Shown here: positions 58,592 through 64,000 of the stretch, piece by piece
How the letters are laid out: each line of letters opens with the position of its first letter
Position numbering within the stretch: the first letter of the stretch is position 1
DNA from: Alexandriicola marinus
GTDB taxonomy: Bacteria > Pseudomonadota > Alphaproteobacteria > Rhodobacterales > Rhodobacteraceae
Direction: 5' to 3'
Assembly: GCF_004000435.1 (NCBI RefSeq)
Contig: NZ_RBVZ01000001.1
Span: 248,001-312,000, forward strand
Length of the DNA stretch: 64,000 nucleotides
Notes under the pieces: generated by a model
Seen by the model: the letters and a program-made list of their open reading frames with translations, nothing else
The model's database searches: none
Told to the model about the DNA's origin: nothing
Made by a program: the position numbers and the translations under genes

Positions 58592-59926
58592 ATGGACGAC
58601 CGGCCGCTGGTCCGGTTTCGGGTAACAGAGAACATCGCGCTGCTCTATCTGGCCAACCCGCCCGGCAACGCCCTGACGGCGCCCCTGCGGCGCGCGCTGT
58701 CGGACCGGCTCGACGAGATCGAACGGCGTGACCGGATCGAGGCCATCGTTCTCATGGCGGAAGGCCCGGTCTTTTCCGAAGGCCTGCCCGGTGGTCAGGG
58801 TAAGGGCGGGGGCGACGCGCATAGCCTCCGTGCCCTGTGTGGCCGGATCGAAGGGCTCCCCATTCCGTCGGTCGCGGTTCTGAACGGCGGCGCGCTGGGC
58901 GGCGGGGCGGACCTTGCGCTGGCCTGTCACATGCGGGTCGCGACGCGAAGCGCGCGGTTGGGTTTCCCCGACATCGCGATCGGCCTGCCGCCGGACGGGG
59001 GCGCCACCCAGCGTCTGCCGCGTCTGGCAGGGGCCGATATTGCGCTGAGGCTCTTGCTGACGGGGCGTCCGGTTGCCGGGCAGACCGCGCTGGACTTTGG
59101 CCTGATCGACGGGATCATCGAGGGCGACCCGCATTCGGCCGGGTTCGCCACCGCTCGGCGTATCATCGACGAAGGCCTCCGGCCCGTGCCGATCCGGGAC
59201 AGACGCGACCGGCTGATCGACGGGGCGGCCGCGATGGCCGTGATCGCGCGCGCCCGCGACGCGCTCGGGCCCGCGCCATTGCTCGCGGCCCGCCGGATCA
59301 CGGATTGCGTTGAGGCAGCACTCTTGCTGCCGTTCGACGCCGGGCTCGACTTCGAGGCCGAGGCCCATGCCGAATGCCACGCGCATTCCGAAAGCCGGGC
59401 GATGCGCGCTCTGTTTCTGGCCGAGCGGCGAATATCGCCTATGCTTCTGGTGGCCGATGACGCCGGGCGACGGCATCCTCGCCCCGATGGTCAGATCGTG
59501 ATCGGGCGGCTTGGTGCGGCGCAAAGGCGGGCGATCGACTGGCTCATGGCCGATGGGGTTCGGGGGGAAGACATCGACGCGGCCTTTGTCACAAGGGGCT
59601 TTGCCCGCGGTCCGCTGGGCGCAGGGGGCAGTCCGGGCGCGCCCGTCAAGCCCGAGGTCTGGTCGCGGATCGCTGGTGCCCTTCTGGCCGAAGGCGCGCG
59701 ACTGATCGAAGAGGGCAAGGTCCGTCGCGCCGGTGATATCGATGCGCTGGCCGTCCATGGCATGGGCTGGCCCCGCCGCCTTGGCGGGCCGATGATCTCG
59801 GCGCAGATCGCGGGCCTTGCCGGACAGTTGCGGCGCCTGCGCGACTGGCAGAACGACGATTCCTTGTGGATGCCGTCGACGCCGCTGGTTGAGGCAACGA
59901 AAACCGCGGACGGTTTTCCGACCTGA
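58592..59926 (+). CDS. enoyl-CoA hydratase/isomerase-family protein with FadJ-like C-terminus
   Basis: A 444-residue protein. Residues 1 to about 195 are a crotonase fold with an oxyanion-type ALGGG(A)D loop and a FPDIAIGLPPDGGATQRLPRL segment. The two Glu that catalyse hydration in ECH (after ALGGGC and in PE..LG) are Asp here (D107 and D127). A helical linker with SESRAMRALFLAERR follows, as in FadJ. The NAD-binding Rossmann domain that should come next is replaced by a short segment (about 283-322). Two 3HCDH C-terminal-like motifs remain: EDIDAAFVTRGFARGP (about 326-341) and DIDALAVHGMGWPRRLGGP (about 382-400). The ATG at 58592 has GGAGG five bases upstream. Confidence 0.8.
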   Translation: MDDRPLVRFRVTENIALLYLANPPGNALTAPLRRALSDRLDEIERRDRIEAIVLMAEGPVFSEGLPGGQGKGGGDAHSLRALCGRIEGLPIPSVAVLNGGALGGGADLALACHMRVATRSARLGFPDIAIGLPPDGGATQRLPRLAGADIALRLLLTGRPVAGQTALDFGLIDGIIEGDPHSAGFATARRIIDEGLRPVPIRDRRDRLIDGAAAMAVIARARDALGPAPLLAARRITDCVEAALLLPFDAGLDFEAEAHAECHAHSESRAMRALFLAERRISPMLLVADDAGRRHPRPDGQIVIGRLGAAQRRAIDWLMADGVRGEDIDAAFVTRGFARGPLGAGGSPGAPVKPEVWSRIAGALLAEGARLIEEGKVRRAGDIDALAVHGMGWPRRLGGPMISAQIAGLAGQLRRLRDWQNDDSLWMPSTPLVEATKTADGFPT

Positions 59927-59941
59927 TCCGCCGGTCTTGCC

Positions 59942-60163
59942 TTAACCCAGGATCACGCCGATCACGACCATCATCAGGCCCAGAAACGACAGGAAGAACG
60001 CACCTAGGTTGACAGGCAGGATGCGTTTCATCCTCTCGCGCAAGGCCGCGTCATCCAGCCCGGCGCCGCGCGCCCGCGCGACCGAGACAAGGCTCCAGAC
60101 CACGCCGGCCAGACCCAGCACCGTCACGACCGTTCCGATCCAGACCAGAGTTTCCATGCCCAT
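59942..60163 (-). CDS. small two-TM membrane protein
   Basis: A 73-residue protein with hydrophobic segments at about 5-28 and 50-72 around a basic, hydrophilic loop (RARGAGLDDAALRERMKR). No family is recognised by eye; conserved small proteins of this kind are common in Rhodobacterales. GAGGG lies shortly upstream. An ATG two codons later (METLV) is an alternative start. It is convergent with the enoyl-CoA hydratase-like gene. Confidence 0.65.
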   Translation of the reverse strand: MGMETLVWIGTVVTVLGLAGVVWSLVSVARARGAGLDDAALRERMKRILPVNLGAFFLSFLGLMMVVIGVILG

Positions 60164-60285
60164 CCGCCCTCGTTGATTGACAGCCTCCGCCTAGCCGATG
60201 CCCGGACCTGTCGCAACACCTTGCGAAGCGGCGGCCCAGTCGCTAGCAGATGCACAAACCTCAGATGCCCCCGAAGGAGTGCCCG

Positions 60286-60543
60286 ATGAACGATGACGTC
60301 ACGACAACGTCCAGCACAGTCGCCGCGCAGGAATTGCGCCAGTTCATCGAGCGGTTCGAACGGCTGGAAGCCGAGAAGAAGGACATCGCCGACGCTCAGA
60401 AGGAAGTCATGGCCGAGGCGAAGGGCCGGGGCTATGACACCAAGGTGATGCGCAAGGTCATCGCGCTGCGCAAGCGCGACGCCGACGACATCGCCGAGGA
60501 AGAGGCGGTTCTCGAGATGTACAAGGCTGCGCTGGGTATGTAA
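60286..60543 (+). CDS. gapR: GapR/DUF2312 nucleoid-associated protein
   Basis: An 85-residue, mostly helical, basic protein with [51 protein letters not shown], which is the DUF2312 signature. In Caulobacter the homologue GapR binds AT-rich overtwisted DNA and supports replication and transcription. GAAGGAG stands six bases before the chosen ATG (MNDDV); an earlier in-frame ATG at 60250 lacks that spacing. Confidence 0.92.
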   Translation: MNDDVTTTSSTVAAQELRQFIERFERLEAEKKDIADAQKEVMAEAKGRGYDTKVMRKVIALRKRDADDIAEEEAVLEMYKAALGM

Positions 60544-60562
60544 GTCGGCGCGTGACGCGCGA

Positions 60563-61438
60563 TCAGGGGGCGATGAAATCGATCCCCGGCATCGTCTCGA
60601 TCACAGCGATTTCGGCCTCGTAGCCGCGGGTCAGGTCATCGACCAGTTGCGCGTCCCAGCCGGGGAGGTCCACTTCCTCTTCGATCTCGTCGACGATGGC
60701 GTATTTGTCGAGGAAGGCCGCGATCACCCGACGCAGCTGGACATCGCTTTGCGGAGGGTGGGTGCGCAGATAGGCCTCGAACCGCTTCATCCCGGCGGGG
60801 TTCATGATGGTCGAGAGCAGATCATATTCGCCCGACAACGGCGTCTCCCGGTCGATGCCGATCAGCCGGCGCATGATATCGCCCCAGATCAGGGGTGTAT
60901 CCTCGTTGCACCAGACCGTCAGGCGGGCCTGCGGCGCCGTCGCAAGGATGCGCCCCAGCACATCTGACCAACGCAGGTGCATGGGGTCGATCCCCCCCAT
61001 GAATTGTTCAAAGGTCTTGCGTTTCGACTGTTCCCAAAGCGCGGGAATGAAGGTCGCGGGATTGCGCAGTGCCATCCCGATGTGGATCTCGTCTTCGGGA
61101 AACAGCAGCGTCAGCGCCCGGATCTTCATCTCGAGCTGGCCATAGAACATGCCCTCTTCGAAGACCCGCACGGGCGGGCAGATGAAGGCGGAATTGCTCA
61201 TCACAAGGCGCTGGACACCGTCGCCGTCGCAAATCGCATCGATCAGGATGTCGCGCGTTCCTTCGGAGGGCGAGGCACCGGCAAGGTTCTGGATCGTCTC
61301 GCGCAACAGGCGCCGGTATTTCGACGGGGAGGGGATGTGGATGCCCCTTGGCTTCATCGTGTCGCTGTTGCGCACAAGGGAGCGGACGAGCTTGTCGCCA
61401 TCCGTGCAATTGGCCCCGATATGATAGACGATCTGCAT
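60563..61438 (-). CDS. hypothetical protein
   Basis: A 291-residue soluble protein, starting MQIVYHIGANCTDGDKLVRSLVRN. The short N-terminal strand-loop-helix loosely recalls sulfotransferase-like P-loop folds, but no canonical motif is present. It contains several Trp/Phe-rich segments (FIPALWEQSKRKTFEQFMGGIDP) and an acidic stretch (DEIEEEVDLPGWD). No signal peptide or membrane segment. The start at 61438 matches a natural N-terminus; a longer in-frame start upstream adds an unlikely basic tail. It is convergent with GapR. Unrecognised. Confidence 0.6.
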   Translation of the reverse strand: MQIVYHIGANCTDGDKLVRSLVRNSDTMKPRGIHIPSPSKYRRLLRETIQNLAGASPSEGTRDILIDAICDGDGVQRLVMSNSAFICPPVRVFEEGMFYGQLEMKIRALTLLFPEDEIHIGMALRNPATFIPALWEQSKRKTFEQFMGGIDPMHLRWSDVLGRILATAPQARLTVWCNEDTPLIWGDIMRRLIGIDRETPLSGEYDLLSTIMNPAGMKRFEAYLRTHPPQSDVQLRRVIAAFLDKYAIVDEIEEEVDLPGWDAQLVDDLTRGYEAEIAVIETMPGIDFIAP

Positions 61439-61552
61439 CGCGGTAACCTGACGCTCTCTGCCCCTGCGGGCCGGTTTTCGGCCTCTGCATTTGGCACATG
61501 ACACTACAGCCGGTTTGATGGACAGTAAATCGGGTTTCGGCTAAGGCGAGCC

Positions 61553-63208
61553 ATGTCCGACGCTTTGACTCAGCTTTCGCGCAACATCCAGCGACGTATC
61601 CGGCCAGATCCCTGGTCTGTCGGGGCGCTGGTGATCGCTCTTGTCGTGCTGGCTCCGGTAGTCGCGGTGGTCTGGTTCGCCTTCCATCCAACAGAGAACA
61701 TCTGGCCCCATTTGCTGAGCACCACGCTCCCGCGCTACATGGGCAACACGCTCGTGCTGATGGGTGCGGTCGGGCTGGTGACGGCGATGATCGGGACTGT
61801 CACCGCATGGCTCGTGACGATGTATCATTTTCCCGGGCGGTCCTGGCTGCAATGGGCGCTTTTGCTGCCCCTGGCGGTGCCCGCCTATGTGGGCGCCTAT
61901 GCGCTGGTTGATTTCCTCGAATATGCGGGGCCGGTCCAGACCGGCCTGCGCAATCTGTTCGGGTGGGAGACATCCCGCGATTACTGGTTCCCCCAGATCC
62001 GCACGCGCGGCGCGGCGATCGTCGTGCTGTCGGCGGCGCTTTACCCTTATGTCTATCTCCTCGCGCGCGCGGCGTTTCGCGAACAATCCGGTGCGGGATA
62101 CGAGGTCGCCCGCGCGCTGGGGGTCGGCCCGGTCGGCCGGTTCCTGCGCGTGGGCCTGCCGTTGGCGCGCCCGGCCATCGCCGCAGGCGTGGCCGTCGTC
62201 ATGATGGAGACGGTCAATGACTTCGGCACGGTCGATTACTTTGCCGTCCAGACCCTGACGACGGGCATCTTTTCGGTCTGGCTTCAGGCGGGCAACCTGG
62301 GCGGCGCGGCGCAGATCGCCAGCGTCTTGCTGATCCTGATCGTCGTTCTGGTCACGCTTGAGAAGATAAGCCGTCGTCGCAGCCGGTTCTATTCCAGCGC
62401 CCGGTCACGCCGGCCGATCATGATGCAATCGCTGTCGGGCGTCCGGGGCTGGATCGCCTTTGCCGCCTGCGTGCTGCCGTTCGTGGCGGGCTTTGTCGTG
62501 CCCGTGGCCGTCCTGCTCAGCCATGCGTTCGAGTCGTCGAACTGGCTGGCGCCGGGCTTGCGCCGCGCGCTTCTGCACACGCTCAGCGTCGGCGGAATCG
62601 CGGCCGTCGTGACGGTTCTGGGCGGTTTGTTCATGGTCTATGGCGTGCGCCTCTCCGGGCGGCGGCTTCCGGCCCTGCTGCTGCCCGTGACGGCGATCGG
62701 CTATGCGGCGCCGGGCGCGGTTCTGGCGATCGGCATCCTGATCCCGCTGGCCACCATCGACAACCGTCTGGCCGATGCGATCCTGGTCGTAACCGGAACC
62801 GATCCGGGCCTGATCCTGACCGGCACGGCCTTCGCGGTGGGCCTGTCCTATGTCGTGCGCTTCTTCGCGATTGCTCAGGGCGCGGCGGATGCCGCCCTGG
62901 GCCGCGTCCCGCAAAGCCTGCCACTTGCCGCCCGCTCGCTCGGCCGCACCGCGGGCGGCACCTTGCGCGCCATTCACCTGCCGTTGATCCGGGCGTCGCT
63001 GGGGTCGGCCCTCCTGTTGGTCTTCGTGGATTGCGTGAAGGAATTGCCCGCCACGCTCCTCCTGCGGCCCTTCGGCTATGACACACTGGCCACCCGGGTT
63101 CACGCCAAGGCAAGCCTCGAGAACATCGCCGACGCCGCCCCCGCGGCCCTGACAATCACGCTCGTCGGACTTGTCGCAGTCGGTTTCCTCGCCCGATCGA
63201 ACAGGTGA
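61553..63208 (+). CDS. ferric-iron-type ABC transporter permease (AfuB/FbpB-like)
   Basis: A 551-residue permease with about twelve hydrophobic segments, made of two fused permease domains, as in iron(III) importers of the FbpB/AfuB group. EAA-type loops appear twice (EVARALGVGPVGRFLRVGLPLARPAI and LAARSLGRTAGGTLRAIHLPLIRASL). The binding protein and ATPase genes are not adjacent: an unknown gene lies upstream and a tRNA downstream. It starts 114 bases after the divergent unknown gene. Confidence 0.9.
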   Translation: MSDALTQLSRNIQRRIRPDPWSVGALVIALVVLAPVVAVVWFAFHPTENIWPHLLSTTLPRYMGNTLVLMGAVGLVTAMIGTVTAWLVTMYHFPGRSWLQWALLLPLAVPAYVGAYALVDFLEYAGPVQTGLRNLFGWETSRDYWFPQIRTRGAAIVVLSAALYPYVYLLARAAFREQSGAGYEVARALGVGPVGRFLRVGLPLARPAIAAGVAVVMMETVNDFGTVDYFAVQTLTTGIFSVWLQAGNLGGAAQIASVLLILIVVLVTLEKISRRRSRFYSSARSRRPIMMQSLSGVRGWIAFAACVLPFVAGFVVPVAVLLSHAFESSNWLAPGLRRALLHTLSVGGIAAVVTVLGGLFMVYGVRLSGRRLPALLLPVTAIGYAAPGAVLAIGILIPLATIDNRLADAILVVTGTDPGLILTGTAFAVGLSYVVRFFAIAQGAADAALGRVPQSLPLAARSLGRTAGGTLRAIHLPLIRASLGSALLLVFVDCVKELPATLLLRPFGYDTLATRVHAKASLENIADAAPAALTITLVGLVAVGFLARSNR

Positions 63209-63251
63209 GGCTTGCACAGATCGCACGGCCAAAGTAGATGATCTGCCCAGT

Positions 63252-63327
63252 GCCCCTATAGCTCAGCTGGTAGAGCAACTGATTTGTAATCAGTAGGTCC
63301 GCGGTTCGAGTCCGTGTGGGGGCACCA
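63252..63327 (+). tRNA. trnT: tRNA-Thr (anticodon UGU)
   Basis: A 76-base cloverleaf including encoded CCA. The acceptor stem GCCCCTA pairs with TGGGGGC (one G-T), the D arm is GCTC-AGCTGGTA-GAGC, the anticodon arm ACTGA-TTTGTAA-TCAGT places TGT at 34-36, and the T arm has the TTCGAGT loop. The anticodon reads ACA-type Thr codons. Confidence 0.97.
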
Positions 63328-63461
63328 TTCCCAACAGGCAACCCACTATTACCCTTCAGCTTTCATTCGTGAACGCTGGAGGCGTAGCACGGAAATTGGG
63401 CTGCTCTCCACCGTTGGAGCGGGCGATGGTGATCATCAGGTGCAAGGCCGCTTCGGACGAG

Positions 63462-64000
63462 TCAGGTCTCAGAGCCAGGTGCGTCCGGCTTCTGCTCCAG
63501 CAGGTCCGCTGCGCTTGCGATCACGCCCGAGGCACGAAGGGCCGCGATCTCGGGTTCGCCGACCACCGAGCGGTCGTATTCATCGCGAAGCGTGCCCTCG
63601 TCGGCCTGCGCGGCCCAGCGTCTCCAGGTCCAGCCGAAGTTCGAGGCGATGCCGCCCGCGATCAGCGACTGGATATGGGCCACTTTCCTGGCAAACCGGT
63701 CGTAGTCCGACAGCCCGACATGTGCTGTGACGATGTCGGTGGCGGTTTCGGTGACAACCGTTGCCCCTTCGGCGGCAACGACGTTGTGTAGCCCATCCGT
63801 GAAGCCCGCGATGTCGCCATTGCGCAGCCGGTCCAGACGGAAAATGATCTTGGAATCCGGCGCGAATTGCAGCCACGTCAGTGTCGGGTTCGACTGGAGC
63901 TTCTTGCGAAAGTTCCTGTCGACCTGGATGTAGAGGTCCGTCTGTGCATAGGCCCCCGGATGAGGGGGAAGGGGCATGCGAAGACCCTGATCGGACAGCA
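63462..64000 (-). CDS. hypothetical protein, 5' end outside the window
   Basis: At least 171 residues on the minus strand, ending at 63462. The frame stays open from the ATG at 63977 to the window edge (LSDQGLR precedes it), so the true start may lie outside. The protein is soluble and of mixed charge, with WLQFAPDSKIIFRLDRLRNGDIAGFTDGLHNVV and SDYDRFARKVAHIQSLIAGG. No family is recognised. It lies 134 bases beyond the tRNA gene on the other strand. Confidence 0.55.
   Translation of the reverse strand, partial: LSDQGLRMPLPPHPGAYAQTDLYIQVDRNFRKKLQSNPTLTWLQFAPDSKIIFRLDRLRNGDIAGFTDGLHNVVAAEGATVVTETATDIVTAHVGLSDYDRFARKVAHIQSLIAGGIASNFGWTWRRWAAQADEGTLRDEYDRSVVGEPEIAALRASGVIASAADLLEQKPDAPGSET

Noticed and set aside
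63328-63461. A mobile-element remnant or attachment site next to tRNA-Thr
   Set aside because: A short minus-strand open stretch ends at 63356 but has no clear start, and no integrase, direct repeat of the tRNA end or transposase motif is visible.

Overview
The window is GC-rich chromosomal DNA, almost fully coding. It looks like an alphaproteobacterium of the Rhodobacteraceae (roseobacter-type). The evidence is the set of protein families and their order: the NDUFA12-like complex I accessory protein followed by a DUF2155 protein and a convergent aat, accB-accC next to aat, a GapR/DUF2312 protein, hflK-hflC-DUF2065, and TIGR01244-type sulfurtransferase/phosphatase proteins. I see no prophage, transposase, CRISPR array or integrase. 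One tRNA gene, tRNA-Thr(UGU), lies near the right end.

Layout. 0-9.2 kb: a membrane protein, rpiA, gor, the FtsH modulator pair hflK-hflC with a DUF2065 protein, and a fused 5-oxoprolinase/hydantoinase. 9.2-13.2 kb: a manganese/zinc-type ABC transporter behind tandem palindromic operators; its binding-protein gene carries a one-base frameshift. 13.3-18.2 kb: an intermembrane lipid-transport operon (two pqiA halves, pqiB, pqiC). Its PqiB is about twice the usual size because of four exact 100-residue repeats. 18.2-29.1 kb (minus strand): a small TIGR01244 protein, then the glycogen operon glgB-glgC-glgA-glgX-pgm, preceded by a P-loop kinase and a LacI regulator. 29.3-38.2 kb: a YihY-type membrane protein, then a compact BapA-like Ig-repeat adhesin with its own type I exporter (TolC-like lipoprotein, ABC protein, HlyD-type adaptor).

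38.3-46.4 kb: clpP-clpX, the complex I/DUF2155/aat group, accC-accB, a small unknown protein and acs (acetyl-CoA synthetase). 46.5-56.7 kb: a branched-chain amino-acid-type ABC transporter (livJ-H-M-G-F, minus strand), a divergent short-chain-acyl type XRE regulator, and a three-gene signalling unit: stand-alone receiver, two-TM protein, and an SLC5-STAC histidine kinase resembling CrbS/CbrA. With acs beside it, this stretch reads as a module for sensing and using acetate or other small carbon compounds. 56.8-64 kb: an isolated FliM/SpoA-type protein, a second TIGR01244 protein, an enoyl-CoA hydratase-like protein built like FadJ without its NAD-binding domain, GapR, an unknown protein, an isolated ferric-iron-type ABC permease, tRNA-Thr and a gene cut by the window end.

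The most unusual items are the 100-residue PqiB repeats, the FadJ-like protein lacking its Rossmann domain, the CrbS-like kinase paired with an output-less receiver, the mini-adhesin with RNA hairpins before and after it, and the frameshifted metal-binding protein. No gap between genes exceeds 300 bases.
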